From Apteryx mantelli (lineage: Eukaryota; Chordata; Aves; Apterygiformes; Apterygidae), in the NCBI RefSeq assembly GCF_036417845.1, contig NC_089979.1, forward strand, positions 118,391,415 through 118,455,414: 64,000 nucleotides of DNA, in the 5' to 3' direction. The notes beneath the pieces are model-generated. The model did no database searches and had not been told where the DNA came from. It saw only the letters and a list, made by a program, of their open reading frames with translations. The stretch's first letter is position 1; each line of letters starts with the position of its first letter. The position numbers and the translations under genes are program-made. This document shows positions 11,684-25,400 of the stretch, piece after piece.

Positions 11684-12748
11684 TCAGAGGAAGACAGAGC
11701 CATCCTGGTCATTGGTATTTAAGGTTATGTTGCTGTTCAGGATGCTTTCTGCATAACTAGTTGAAGAACTGACCTGGTAGCGGTTGCAGGGCCCACAGAA
11801 ACACATGAATGGACAGTACTTTAAGCAGACACGATAAAGGTATTTTCTGAATTTTTCCCCAGCAAAAGCATAGATAACAGGATTGAGACAACAGTGACTG
11901 AATGCAACAGTTTCAGTCAGGTGCATTGCATAGTCCAATGATTTAATTTGGTTGCAACTTACAAATAAATCATAATGCTTTAAAGTTTCTAGAAAAATCA
12001 GCACATTGTAGGGGGACCAAAACAGAAAAAACACAACCACCACAACCAAGATCAGTTTTATGGCTCGTGTTTTTTTCTGATTTTTGCAGGACAGCAGGGT
12101 TTTGATGATCCCAAAGTAACAATAGCACATGATACAGACTGGGATAAAAAAACCAATGGTGTTCAATTCGACATTGCAGAACACCATCCAGATATTCTTA
12201 AGCTCATCGGGATACACAGAAATGCAGTCAGTTTCTAGCTTTTGTGTGAACACAAAATGTGGCACTGAAGCTAAAACTGCCATTGCCCAAACTCCACAAG
12301 CTATAAGAAAGCCATGGCTCATTGTTCGGGATTTCAGAGAATATGTTGCCCGGACAATAGCCAGGTATCTGTCAATACTGATAACAGTAATGAAAAACAT
12401 TCCCCCAAAGAAACCAATATAATAAAGTGAAGAAACAGCTTTGCATGGAATAGTCCCAAGGGTCCATCCATGCACCACGTTGGAAGCCCAGAAGGGAAGG
12501 GAGATCACAAAGAGAAGGTCTGAGACTGCCAAGTTCAGGAGATAAATGTCAGTGATGCTCTTTTTACTGCCTTCTTTCACAATGGCAAAAACCACCAGTA
12601 TATTCCCTGTGAGGCCAAGGGCAAACACTGCAATGTAAAATATTGGCAGAAATACTTTCCCAAATTCCTGGATATCAATTTTATCGCAGAGAAAAGCATA
12701 TTCATCATAAGTGAATTCAGTCGTTGCTTCGGGAAGTGCTTCCGTCAT
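11684..12748 (-). CDS. CX3CR1: CX3C chemokine receptor 1 (fractalkine receptor)
   Basis: This 354-residue class A GPCR matches the human CX3CR1 length of 355. It binds the membrane-tethered chemokine CX3CL1 on monocytes, NK-type cells and microglia and couples to Gi. The acidic, tyrosine-bearing N-terminus (residues 11-18, EFTYDEYA) suits tyrosine sulfation. Seven hydrophobic segments start near residue 33. Cys102 and Cys175 form the expected extracellular disulfide, DRYLAIV sits at 126-132 and the NPVIY motif at 289-293. Segments such as TDIYLLNLAVSDLLF and ETVAFSHCCLNP are diagnostic of this receptor. The tail is Ser/Thr-rich. The coding region is a single exon. On the minus strand a pyrimidine tract ending CCCTCTAG lies 14 bases before the ATG (intron beginning at 12,763), so an upstream non-coding exon is expected. 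The reading frame is intact. The order CX3CR1 (minus), CCR8 (plus), SLC25A38 (plus) matches human 3p22. Confidence 0.96.
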   Translation of the reverse strand: MTEALPEATTEFTYDEYAFLCDKIDIQEFGKVFLPIFYIAVFALGLTGNILVVFAIVKEGSKKSITDIYLLNLAVSDLLFVISLPFWASNVVHGWTLGTIPCKAVSSLYYIGFFGGMFFITVISIDRYLAIVRATYSLKSRTMSHGFLIACGVWAMAVLASVPHFVFTQKLETDCISVYPDELKNIWMVFCNVELNTIGFFIPVCIMCYCYFGIIKTLLSCKNQKKTRAIKLILVVVVVFFLFWSPYNVLIFLETLKHYDLFVSCNQIKSLDYAMHLTETVAFSHCCLNPVIYAFAGEKFRKYLYRVCLKYCPFMCFCGPCNRYQVSSSTSYAESILNSNITLNTNDQDGSVFL

Positions 12749-12762
12749 GCTGAATTTTCTGG

Positions 12763-15267
12763 CTAGAGGGAATGTGAAAAGGGAAAAGAGAATGTTAGAG
12801 AGAGATCCAGCATCAGCTATGGAACAATACTGAGAAACCTCATCAACACAAACACTTTGGGATTATGTCACTATTCGGTTTCACGAGACTTGTATTACTG
12901 CAGAGGTGGTGGTAGTTTCTAATAGAAGCCTAGACTCTTCTGTTACCTGTACTTCACTGAAAATTATTCTTTATTTTAAGAAAAAATAAATGAGAATTTT
13001 AAAGGCTGTCAAATAGGCCCTTTCTTATTGGAAGAGCAGCAGAAGTAGCAGTAAGCTGACATCAGACTAACTCTGTAGGTGGTGCATTGCACCGTGAGAA
13101 ATGCGCTCTCCTGGTCTGTCGGGCAGTGTTCAGCAGGAAATGATACTTGAAATGTAACTGTTAATCAGTATATGTTACCTGCCAACACCAACAAAAGCAG
13201 ACCTAACCCCATGTGATAACCCTGGGGTAGAAGTGTGTGAGACACCCAGCTTGGCTTGGCCTGAGCCGATGCCTGTTGACATGGCCATAGCAAAGATGGG
13301 ACAGGGATGCAAGCATATCTTTGATGAGATTTAAAAAAAAAAATCATCCTATAATCAAAAGAAGAGAAACTATATTGACACTTCCCCTCAAGCACTGAAG
13401 CATCTTATGACTGCCCTGGCCTTGGGTGCAGGGTAGTCAGGGTAGAGCCAGGGCTTGTTAGCTCAGAGGCTATACTGCATCTAACTGGTTAGTATATGTG
13501 AGGCAGACCTGTGACCTCTGCGCTCGCTAGTTTGCATCCATTAGTTCCTCTGCACTCCCTCAGGATGCTATAAAGATTTCTATTGGCAGGGGATCAAAAA
13601 TCTTAAAGGGGCACATTTATTACTACATTGGGTCTGCTCCTGGTTTGGGTAAAGAACTGTTAAGTATCCATTATTTGCTTTCTCTGTAGGAAATGAAGGG
13701 AAATTGAGCATGATACACTGTACAGAAGCTGAGGGACATGACTGCAAGGCCAAAACAGCCTGTTAAAGCTAAGCTTAAAGAGAAAACTCACTGATAACAA
13801 AGTTGCAACTAATAACTACCCCTTGGTCACAGTGTCAAAACCTTCTTACAGGAAGCCATTGACTATAGCCCGTTGACTATAAAGGTGGGATTCAGTTCAG
13901 TGAACTTAAAGCATCTCTAAAGTGGGTGTTTATGTCTCCTGTTATTGGGAGAGGTAGGCAATACAGTCAATGAAAAGCAATGTCAAAGGCAGGTCCAACC
14001 AAATCTGCCTTAAGACGAGATGGACTGCTTTCTAGGCTCCACTGACTGTATTGCCAAAATTCCTTTTGACTGTATTGAGCAGAGGTACATTACTCAGTGG
14101 TAGATACAAATGTTGTCACTACTTCCACTCCTGACGCTTAAAGTGGAGCGGGTGGAATCCTCGCCTACATTTCCTTGTTTCATTGATAGCGATAATTTTT
14201 ATAGCCTATGTTTAAAATAAGCCTTGCAAGGCTAAGCATGAAGTAAAAATCTCTTGAGGTGTAAGACAATCCTTGCCCAAGAAGTTTCATATGACTTAGT
14301 GATAACTACAACAAACTCCCCTACTGACGGTTAATGTGGCCATATTGACGTTTTCTCCTAATGCCTCATTGCTAGACTGTTGTTTCTGGTGTGGGGCACG
14401 AAGTTCTGACCTCTTATTTTGTAGTCATTTCTCAAGCTTTTTTTCTGTGCTAGTTGGAAACACACGCTCTCCATTTTAAAGTATCTTATTCTGAAAGTTC
14501 AAAACCTAGTTGTCCCTGAAACATTTAAATGAGAAGTGCCCATAGCCATTAGAAAACAATCTCTGTGGTTTTGCACAGGAAAAATGGGCTAGCAGAAAGG
14601 CAGAGCTGGTAATTTCAGGGCATGGGCACAGTGCGGGGAAGGCTGTTTGCCTCAGGCAGTCACACCCACAGGCTGAGCAACTCTTGCAGAGCATTTTCAC
14701 TTGAACTGGGAACTGAGCCTGCCTGCAGACTCCATCCAGCCCTTTGCTTGCAGCCCTGTTTAATTCTCCAGTTTCTGGAGGTGTGGTATCTGATACTAGC
14801 AGAATTAAAGGAAGATTAGGAGGAAATACAGAGGAGCTGGGGCAAAGCCCAATGCTGATTGCAAACAAGATAATCATTTTCTACACGTGAGATGACTAAT
14901 TAGAGCTGACTGCAGGGATATGTGACAGTTCCCCATCCCTTCATGTGTCTGTCCAGTCATTACTTTATCTACACTGTAGAGGGATACAGAAATGAGCTGG
15001 AGATGTATTACACAATCCCAGTGGCCAATCTTTTTCTGCCTTCCCATCCTGACATTTTCTTTCTGCTCTTCAGAAACTAAATGTAGCTAGCAGGTTCCTC
15101 TAAAACGACAAGAAGTGTCAGGAATGCATCGTCTCTTATGCTGAGTGTGAGTCACTAAGTGAACCCGGCTCCCCACTGCTGAGCTTTTACTTGGCCCATC
15201 TGCGCAGTGCCTAAGCCTCTTTCCTACTCAGTGGCTAGCACGCTCTGCACTTGGATTTTTCACTCAT
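12763..15267. other. Region upstream of CX3CR1, probably 5' intron and flank
   Basis: The splice acceptor at the CX3CR1 coding exon implies that an intron and at least one untranslated exon lie in this direction. I cannot place that exon or its promoter. No other gene or repeat is recognised. Confidence 0.35.
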
Positions 15268-15703
15268 GCACTGGAGTGAGTCCAGCCAAGGGCTACCAGG
15301 ATGGTTGGGGGCTGGAGCACTTGGCATATGACAAGAGGCTGACAGCCTGGTTAGATCAACCTTAAGAAGAGATGGCTTGAGGGGGATCCTCCTGCTGTCT
15401 GCAGCTACCTAATGAGAAGGTGTAGAGGTGAAGCAGGTAAACCCTTCTCAGAGGAGTAACAGGCAATGGCCACAAGCTGCAACGTGGGAGATTCTTACTC
15501 ACTGTATGGAAGAATTTTTCACTGTGAGGATGTCAAACAATGGAATATGGCCCCAGAGAAGCTGTGAGATTTCCATCCCTGGAGATATTTGAAACTCAAC
15601 TGGACATGGCCCTGAGCAACCTGCTCTAACTAGTCCTGCTCTGAGCAGGGGTTTGGACTAGAGTCCTCTGGAGGCCCCTTCCTAACTCTGTGGTTCTGCG
15701 ACA
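15268..15703 (+). mobile_element. CR1 LINE, 5'-truncated 3' end
   Basis: CR1 landmarks appear in order: a GAGTCCAGCCAAGGGC block, TGGAGCACTTGGCATATG, a TTTCACTGTGAGGATG block, CCCTGAGCAACCTG, and the TTTGGACTAGAGTCCTCTGG block, ending CTGTGGTTCTGCGAC. Orientation is plus. It is diverged and inactive. Confidence 0.9.
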
Positions 15704-18289
15704 AAGCAGGACAGAGGTCACAATGTCCCTGCAAAGTGCTCTGACTTCTACTTTGCCACGTAAGCTCCTCTTGCAGACATGTCTCTCCCTATGTGACAGG
15801 CGAGAGTCCTCTCACACGCGGAAGAAAAAACTAAGCGGTGCCTGCTTGTATTCTTTTGGCATCTTTGCTAACCACACAGGCAGAGTAAAATGTGGCAGCC
15901 AGAGAGGGCTGTTGGATTGTGCTTACATATACTGTATGTGCCATGTGAAGTTTATGATTTGGAGAGAAGGAGTTCACTTTGTTTTACTTTCTCCTCTCTG
16001 AGGGCCCCTGGCTGTGCTGGTCTTTCCCATGCTTGCTCCCTTAATTCATGTCTAGAAACACAGCTAGTTCCCCCGGAGAGTTTCAGTATGAATCTGTACA
16101 TGCAATTATATTTTGTTTGACTCAGAAAAAATATCCAGATTGATAAGAAAATACAGTTCCCAACAAGGTCTGGCAGACTTCTGCACATCCTGCTTCCACT
16201 GGCATCTCTTGGAGGGAAAGCTGGACTTGAGAATGGTTAACTTCTTTACAGGAGCACGTTAACACAGAGGTGCAGAACGAAATCCTGGCCTTACTGAGGT
16301 AAGGAGGAACTTCACCTGGGCTGGGATTTCTCCTGAAGTACTTTTCACTGAAATAATTTCCACTAGCTCACTAAGCCTGTGAGACCTATGCCAATGGAAA
16401 GGGTAAGATACTGCATGACACACACAGGAGCAAAAGAGAACTGCGTTTACCAAAGTGACATTTGCAGTATCCAAAATTGCTGGCACAGTCTGTGGTTTGT
16501 TCATCCACTAGTGCACAGATTTTGGATATCACCAGCTACATACTCATACCTTTCCATTGCCACCCATTTTGAATATGCAATATGGTCACTTCTTTTTGAA
16601 AATGTGGCTCACATGACACTAGTTTTCTCAGATTAAGCTAATGTTTCTCAACAGGTGGTCTGCAAACTCCAAAGAGCTCACAAAAAAACAGCCCATATCA
16701 GATAGGCATAATGTGATGAAATTTTGTTAAACTTTAAAGCAAGGAAACTTAATTCTGTCCACTCTTCATGCTTCCCTGACGGATATTCTCTGTCAGTCTT
16801 GCAAAACCCACTGCAGTATGTGCTATAGTCTTTTCTCTGTCTGCTTCAACCCATTTTTTCTCTCTTGCATTTATGATAAATATTCAAATAAGGGCAAAAG
16901 TTAACTGAAAAGGTAGAGGATACTGGAAAATGTTGGCCCATGTCTGTAAGATCTCTCCTTCAGACATTTTCCCTTGCTGAATACAGGAAATAATACATTC
17001 ACTTCTGCTTCTCATGGAACTCTTCAACTGCTTTTCCCTTTCTCCAGATTGCCCCAGCAGTTTTACACCCTGCTCCCCACAAAACTTCTGCTTTTAATTA
17101 CATTTATAGCTGTCTGAAAGATTATATTCTGCAGGACAAAAAACGTGTTTCTCAACTCAGCTATTCCCAGCCATTCTGTATTGTGTGTGTTGTATGTAAT
17201 GTATAGGGAAGTGAGATTATGACAGATTCACAAGCTCATCTAAACAACAGAAGTTACATTTCAACCCTCAAACAGCATTAACATCAAGCTGGGTGAGACA
17301 AGATTGAAATCCTGTTTACACATCTGGTTGTTCCAGTTATCATCCTTGGTACTTCAGTTTGTGCCAAATGCCATGTTGCAAGCTTTACTGACAAGAAGAC
17401 AGATCTACAAACACTTTGGCTTTCAGTGAATGAAAAAAAAAGTTAAAAAATAACCCAAACCAGATCTCTGCCAGAGGTTCATGTTTCAGATTTGCACAAT
17501 ATGCTGATAAGGAAGTATTTAACTCTCAAACAATTTTCACGCCTTAGTCAGCATTTCTGGGTGACATTGGCTAACTTGCTTTTCTCATGCAAACAAAGCA
17601 TATTTTCAATGCAGTCTGAATTTCATACTAAAAATTCAGACTTACGCTGGCCCAGGGAAGGTGGTAGGCTTTGCAGGAGCCTCCGTGAAACCATATGGGT
17701 GCATATCCCATTCTCACCCTTAAAGATGAGCTGTCACCACCCTACCCACACCTAAACACAGCTGCTTTTGTGTGTTTGTGACTACACCCATCTGATTTTT
17801 GCCTGCCCATGATTCTCAGAGATGCTGTAGGGATGCAACTCCAAATGAAATGCCATAGCTTCTGGTGGCATTTCTTAAAAAAAAAAAAAAAAAAGATTCA
17901 AGGGACTGAACAAGGATTGGTGGAAACAGCAGCAGAAGAGATGTAAAATCTTAGTAGTGCTCTGGGTGACACTCTTGACCAAGTCCAGCTACAAGCACTT
18001 AATCACCAGGCTGCTGTGAATGCTGTTGACTGCAGTTTCAATTATAACCAAAACAACATTTAGATTATGGGCAATACACTAAACAGAGTCAGGGCCCATT
18101 TTTTAGTCCTGTACACAACTGGTTCATGCAATTCACTTAGCTTAGCTTTAAGAATAGGGTGGCAGTGGGGATGGTCTCTGGAATTGCTTGGGATCATGTT
18201 AGTTACCCAGAGTCAAAAACACACCCAGTCCAGCAGATGCAGTTATTTTAAACTGAGTCTTTCAATCAGTCCTGAAATGAGGAGACTTC
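15704..18289. other. Intergenic, no gene seen
   Basis: AT-rich intergenic DNA with short chance frames. An A18 tract lies at 17,877-17,894. No recognisable gene or transposon was seen. Confidence 0.4.
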
Positions 18290-19410
18290 CACAAGTATTG
18301 GAAGCAGCCAACACGATGCCAATATTCAAAAGCAGGAAGCAAGATGAAACGATGTCACCTAACACTTATCTTGGGCAAAATAAGATTTAAATAGTAAAGG
18401 GAAAGAGTGTAGCTAATGCTAGTCTGTGTGGCTTTATAGAAAATAAGCTTTAGTTTTGTCATCTGATGACATTACAAGGTTGATAAAAGGTTCTGTGTGG
18501 AAGCTTTGATTTGAATTGCCTGCTTATTTGATTGATCCTCTCTCCAGTCTAAAAAAACACAATAGGATTTGGACTGACTGGCTGTCAAATCTCAAAAAAT
18601 AGCTGTCAGTGAAGGAAGCCTTATTGAATCAGGAATATTGCTTGTAAAATTCTGCAGAGACTACTACTCCAAAGCTTAAAACTCTTCAATATTTTCATCA
18701 ATGGTCTGAAAGCAGATGGGCAATCAGAGCTAGCAAGGTAAAGTGATAAAAAAGGTTGAGAACCAGACAGTGATTCAGAGCTATCTGAGCAATCTGGGGC
18801 TCCTCAGATGATTCAAGTTTGTTTTAATTCAATCAGAATTGCGTATGTGGAAGCTAAACAACACAAATTGTGTCTAGAGAGTGGGGGTGCATCTCCTAGG
18901 AAACATTGACTCTGCAAACACAGGCAGACACTGAAACTGAGCTTCCAGCTAGAGGTTTCAGTAAGAAAAGCTGATGCAATCTTTGGGTGTTTAAAGAGAT
19001 ACCAAGTGGGAAGGAATAAGAGAGGGAAGATTCTACTGTTGTTGAGCTTGGTGCTGGAGCTGTATGCATACTTCGGGTGTCCACACTCATAAGAGGTTGA
19101 GAAAGTATAGAAAACAGTCACTGAAATAATTTGTGGGCTAGGGAAAAACCCTCTCATTGAAAAACAGAGAGTGGTGCTCGCTGAGCTGCTAAAAAGAAGC
19201 TGACTTGACAAAACAGTATAACATTTGTTGGTGATAACAATCGTGACAATCTAGTGGGATTAGGCATATGATAAATCAGTGAAATTAATGGAAATTCAAG
19301 CAAGAAACATCCAAGCTAGAAATCAGACATACATGTTTAACAGTGCAAGGCTGATGACTGGAACAGACTTTCATCAGGAAAAAGTGGTTTTTGCATGTCT
19401 CAGGGTCTCC
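18290..19410 (+). mobile_element. Ancient CR1/L3-like LINE fragment
   Basis: Degraded landmarks of the reverse transcriptase and 3' part of CR1-superfamily LINEs occur in the expected order. They are a GCAGCCAACACGATGCCAAT block near 18,305, an AACTCTTCAATATTTTCATC block near 18,680, a run resembling the classic 'aatctggggctcc' segment near 18,792, and the closing GATGACTGGAACAGACTTTC block near 19,350. Orientation is plus. Divergence is far greater than in the two CR1 copies above, and no open frame survives. The family assignment is by resemblance only. Confidence 0.55.
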
Positions 19411-22400
19411 ACATCAAGAGAAAATATCACTCTGGGAAACAGACTTTAGCCAGTCACAGTTAAGGAGCTCAGCACTGGAGGTACCAGATAAAACCCTACA
19501 GTCTGGGATACGCAGGAAGGCAGAGCAAATGAGCTATTGGGGACACACTAGCCTTAACAACAGTGACTTTGCTTTGGTAACTAATGACTGAGAAAGGCAA
19601 ACTCTCCTCTCCCCAGCTACTTCACCAGCACTAGGTAGCCCAGATCCCAGGATGGGACCCTCTGGAAGAAAGCGAGGTCCTGTGAAGAGCAGGGAGTAGC
19701 TGCTGAGGTTGGTTTAGAGGAGGGGCTGTATGATGTCTGTGGAAAAAAAGCAGTACAGTTTGGGGACTAGGATGTTGTTATCAAATAGCCAGTCTGCACT
19801 CTGTCTGTTAAAACCTGTGCATTTTTTTCTACTTCTAATCAGTCCTTTCACCATTCCTCCATCACTTCTGAGCAGATATGGTGTAATTCCAGGTGCATCC
19901 TTGCTCCCTGCTGCCAGAGTCCTTCTCTGATGACTTTAAGGTGAAGAAATTCCTTTCTTTGGTGTTTCTTTCTTGCATGATTTATTCTCAGATCAGTTGG
20001 ACTATTTTTGTGGACAGGCAGAGTTCTGCAAAGTTAATACTTGCTTATGCATTTGGATGATGTAATTTCTGAAGGCTTCCCCCAAGACTTTGAGGGTAAG
20101 CTTTTTAAAAGTGAGCAGTGATCTGGGCTGCTTCATTTTGGAGTTTTCCAACTCAAGGTGGAGTTCAAGGTGCAGAGGAAGGGTGCTGAGTGCTTTTGAA
20201 AAATCACAGCTTTTAAGGTATCCAAAATCAGATATTCAGAAATGGAAGCCTATCAAACCACTGCTGATTAAGAAAAATATAAACCTGAATATTGCAGAGG
20301 CTTGTGGTCCCCTAAAATGCATCCATCACAAATTAAATCAGAAGCAGACTCCATTAGCTGGAGATGAACACCCTGTACATTTACAAATTTAAACCAATAG
20401 TTTTGGTGAAAAAAATGTACTTGAAAAGATCAGGCCTCACTGGTAGAGGACAGGAGGGGATAGTACAGAGTCCAAAACCCCAAGATCTCTCTAACCTTCA
20501 CATAAAGTTTTATAACATTGGAAAGTGCTGGCTCAAATAAATTTAGAGAGCTAACCTGGAGATAACCAAAGCACAGCAAGTAACCAGAACACAAGTTTCA
20601 GCTCAGCCCATTGCATCAAGATCAGATGTGCTCTGATAAAAAGCCCCATGGAGTTATTACTGTCTCTGACAGCAGTGATGGCTTCACTGCCTGCGCTTCA
20701 GAGCAACCACAGAGCTATTATTTTGAGCAAGAGGCGCTCACACCTTGGTCTGTCAATGCACAGTCCCACCCAGCTGACCAGGCTAATGGCTTCATTCAGA
20801 CTGTTTGCGTTAACTCCACAGCAAAGTGGGCACAGTGGACTGAACCCCATTGCCCTGGGCAAATCCTGCCCTCAGCAACATTCCTGTATTTGCTGGTTTT
20901 GTTCCTCCACCTGGAAGACTTGCTAAGAGCTCTCCAGGAGGGAGAGCAGTGCCACAGTGGTGTGTGGTTTGCTGGGGCTGTGGCAGTTCGTCTCTGTGGT
21001 TATTGGTGTGTTTATAGTAAAAGCAGTAATCTGAGAATTTAATGCTTTCAGCTCATTCGCTCGACTTCAGAGAGGACAAGCCCCGCTGAGGCTGACACTG
21101 TAGCAGTGCAGGAGACTTGGTGCCTGCACTCTGGGGTCCCACCTGCTCCTTGGCCCAGGTCACCCAGCTCTTGGCAGCTCCTAGACGTGGAGCCCGCAGC
21201 CCAGCACAGGCAGCTGGACCTTGGGATGGCAGCGCCTGGGAACCTGGTGAACAGCTGCTACTGCCGCAGGCTGCAGTGGGGCAACTCTGCCAGATGCCCA
21301 CTCCACCTCCCTGAATCTCTTGAGCCCAAGGCTGCTTGTAACACTGAGTAATTTCAAACCAATCCAAGCCTAAGCAACAACAACTGAAAGCAACTTTCAA
21401 AGATAATAAAGATTAGTTTTGAATAATCCACACCACCCATTCTTCTCCCTGCTGCTGCTCTCTAGGTGTGCATGGTGAGATCTTTCTCTTTCTCCAATTT
21501 ACTCAAAGGTCTCAAGCCACTTTGAGGCTCTTTGGGTCCTCCTGTATCATTAGACATCCCTTCAAACTCTCAAGTGACTTGCTGGAGCATATTTATTATT
21601 ACTGCTATTCCTTAAATAGCAACAGAAGTGAACATGGCCTTACTGGAGCAGGCTCTTGAGCAAGTGAAGACACAGAGAGCTACATGAAGGCATTTTCCTA
21701 GAGTGCCTCAGTGCCTAGTTCCTGTATAAATCAATTATCATTGATTCAAATCATTCTTCTGAATGAAAGCTAAGCACTGAGGTGCTTCTGAAAAATCCCG
21801 CAAGGCATCAGTTTGAACCTCTAGCAGTCAAAGTACCTTTAGAAATCTGGCCCTAAGCAACCCAGAGCCCTAAATTTCTGTTTCAGGAATGACTTATGCA
21901 CTTAAGAGACTATAGCCTGAGAATATGATCCAGGCATCTGTGTTCCCCACAGGTCTTAAAATTGAGATTTGAAAATTACTTAAATGATTCTGAAATTTTC
22001 ATCCATTCCTCTCAGGTTCATGATTTTGTGGCCTTGATCCTGTGACCAAATGCAAGGATACCGGTGCTAGGGTCCTCTGCAGAACCAGTGCAACCCGACA
22101 TGGGTTCCAGGCAATGTCCTGCCCCTAGAGACATGCTACAGGGAAGGGAAACTAGATAAACAGTACGGGAATAGTACTGAGCACACACAGCTAACTGGGA
22201 TCATTTGAAGAACAGTATTTTTATCCTTGCAAAGACTGTGGAGCACTTCAACAGAAGAGGCACTCAGCTGCTGGGGCCTGACGTCTAACCAAAGGGCAGT
22301 GGCAGAGCTGGAAAGGGAAGAGGCTTCCCCAGAGGGCTGCCTACTGGGCAAGGGGAGTTTGGGGTTATCATCTTACTGGATGTTAACTCCTAGGATCACC

Positions 22401-25400
22401 CTTGGAAAATTTGTTTCACAGGTATTTCCTCTAGCCTGCTATTCTGCCTATTTGCCCTTTCTTTTTAGACCATCATTAGTAATTCTCTGCATCTTTTAAA
22501 ATGTGTATAGTTGAGTGTTTTCCCCGTGTGTTCTCTTACCTGCTCTTCCTCAGTATTTCTTTTTCCCAGGCCTTCCCTCCTTAAGGGGCACTCAAGTTTC
22601 TTTTGTACTTTCTGTTGAAGGGACAGTTAAAACAGAAGATTGTTTGTAGCTGTGTGCACTGTTTGCAGTTGTTTCTAGCTGCCATTAGCTCCATCCTCTC
22701 AGTGCCTTTGTAATTGCATCTATTTACTTCCTGCCCCCGTTTTGTTATTAATAAGGTCATGTTGTCATGGCATCCTTGAGATTAGAAACAAGAGATCTGT
22801 TAAATCATCTACTCCGTCTTTCTTTTAGAGGGCAGCGCATGTAACCCTTTAATTGCGTCTGCATGAAATTTAAGTAATGGAGCTGCCAGCCCTTTCCCGG
22901 GAAGAAGACATTATCATGACAGACCTCTCAATTTACTAGTCATTTTTGTATCTTTGTCAAATTTTAGCTTTTCTCTTCCTTACAGACACTCTGACCAGTT
23001 CTTCTCCCCTTTTGGTATTTTTCTGCACTGCTATATCCTTGTAATTCATTGCGGTTGCTTTCTTTCATTTATTCTATTAACCAGTTCACTGCCTCTGGTT
23101 GCACTGCCTCCACACAGGGTTTACCCCAACTGACTAGATTTTGGGAACTGCTATTTCTGGATATATGTTTATACCACACCACTACTTAATGGACTGCCGC
23201 CACTGTATTACACAAATGTCTCATAAAAATGAACAGATATCTTTTTACATCTTTCCTATGGAAAGCTGAGTCACAGAGAAATTAAGTAATGTAGTCATAC
23301 AGAAAGTTTGTCAAATTTTTGAATCCGTCATTACTACGCCAGTCTGTCCACATAGACTATTTCTATCCTTTCTCCAGATTTTCTGTACTAGCCTGTCTTT
23401 CATCGGCATTGATGTTCATGATTATGGTTCGTTGGCCAAAACTAAAAACATGCAATGCTGGTGAGTTTACTATCTGTGAAATCCAAGCAGACATCAGACA
23501 AAAACATTAAACAGAATAGAAGAGCTGTATCTTCTTGGTCCATCCTTCTGTGCTAATACTATACACCCGCATTCATTTATTAGCATTTTGCTTTAGCCTT
23601 GAAGACTTCTGGCAGGGTTGAATATTTCTTTTACCACAAGATGCCACATATAATTAGTCACCAAGTAGAATTTCTCTGCCCTGGTTCACTGTGGCTAATA
23701 TAAGTGTTCCCCTTTCTACTTTCACGTTTCACGATGGTGTTGCCTCCACCATCTTTGCCCAAATGAACTATCGTTCAGACTCTGAGAGCTATGTAGTGAT
23801 GACCTTCCTTAAGTTCATGAGACGCACCATTCCTTGTCATCCAGTTCTATCAAATTCTAGGTAAAATATAATTGTCTCTTACCTTAATTCATAGTTGCAT
23901 TGAAAACCAATGTTTTCTTCACGCTGAGCCTGATGGTTTTTAAGTATATATTTCCTCTTCTCTAGTGCTTATGTGTACCCTATGCAACATGTGAACTTTG
24001 GCAGCGGAGCTTCCTGGGCTGAGCTTCAGGGCTGATCTGAGAAAGTATTAATGTGCTCTGCTCAGGTCCTGCTGTCGCATTATGAAATAGTGAAGCAGGA
24101 TGAGGCCAGTCAGAGGGGCAGAAGTGCTTATAAAAGGATTGCAAAGAAGCCAGAAATGCTTTAGGAGCTTCATACTGAGAGTGTAAAACCTCTCATCCTT
24201 TTGCTTCCCCCTGCATGCTCTAAGACTGGATGTTTTTTGATGTTATTTCCATTTTGGGTGATTTCCCCCTCCTTGCCCCCCAGTTGCCCCTTGAGAGGCA
24301 CAGCAAATGTTTGTCCCGGGAGTGAGACCTGTGGGATTCAGTCCCAGCAAGGAAGGCGGGAACAGCTGACTCCTGGCAGCGAATGAAATGGGATCAAGGC
24401 ACAGGCTCAAGCTTTGTCAGGACTGATGGCACCACTGCTTGGCACATGCGAACTGGTTCTCCCCAGATAGTGCCAAGGCCTGTCTTAGCACAGGCTAAGG
24501 GTTCTTCCCAGCAGGCATTTTGGATGCATCTACGCTGTCTGGGAGGCAGAAGGGGCAGTTTAGACATGGGCATGCTGCCCACCCAATGCCAGTTGTCTCA
24601 GGGGCAGCAAAGGGTCCCTGGCCCATTTCAGTTGGTGCTGCCTCTCAAGTATCTAAAGCAGTCAGGAAGGAGGCGCTGGGCCCCGCGGACAGACAGCTCC
24701 CGTTTACACTGTGACTTAGACACCTTGCAGAGCAAGCCAGCCTAATCCAGATCGCACAGCTAGTGCAGTTTCTCCTTGGCAAATGAGGGGAAGCACCAGG
24801 AACAGAGCTGCAGACGCCTGCGGCTGTGGGTTGGAAGCCCTCTGAGAGCTAGAGGGCCTCTGGGTTGTTTCTAAGTGCCCTGGCAGGAGCCTGTGGGGCA
24901 GAATGCAAAGTGAAGGGATTTTCAAAGGCTGGGGAAAGGCAGAGGCTGGGAGGATGCAGCTGTGTGGGCAGTGGTGGGGTGGGCACCAGGCTCACAGAGA
25001 CCCATGCTGTAGGTGCAGCCATGCGGGAGCATCCCTGGAATGCTGCCAGGTTGTCCCAGACAGGGGGTATTCCCTCTGCACGCCTGTGTGGGGTGAAGGA
25101 CAGCAGGGAGCAGCGGGGAGGGAGCAAACCTCTGTGCTGGGGACAGATGTGGCTGTCTGGGGCTCAGGGGAGCATGGGTGGTTGTGGGGCCAGGCTGGCC
25201 CGAGGCCGCTGGTGTTGCTACATGAGCTGCAGGCGGTACCATTTCTCTGGAGAGGAGTAACAACATGGGAAGGCATCTTTCCCACCCTGGCTCCCTGTAG
25301 CCATTTAGCCCTGTAATATGGTGTTGCCATTACTAGGAACAGGTCATAAGCTTTGTACTGAGCTTGCAAGCCCTCAGGACTGAGGCTTGTCAGACTTGCT

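Noticed and set aside
20611-21042. 143-codon plus-strand frame
   Set aside because: No family resemblance, no splice or promoter context, and overlapping frames of similar length. Most likely chance.
24383-25369. Cluster of 110-137-codon frames on both strands
   Set aside because: GC-rich DNA gives overlapping open frames in several registers at once, and none has recognisable domains.
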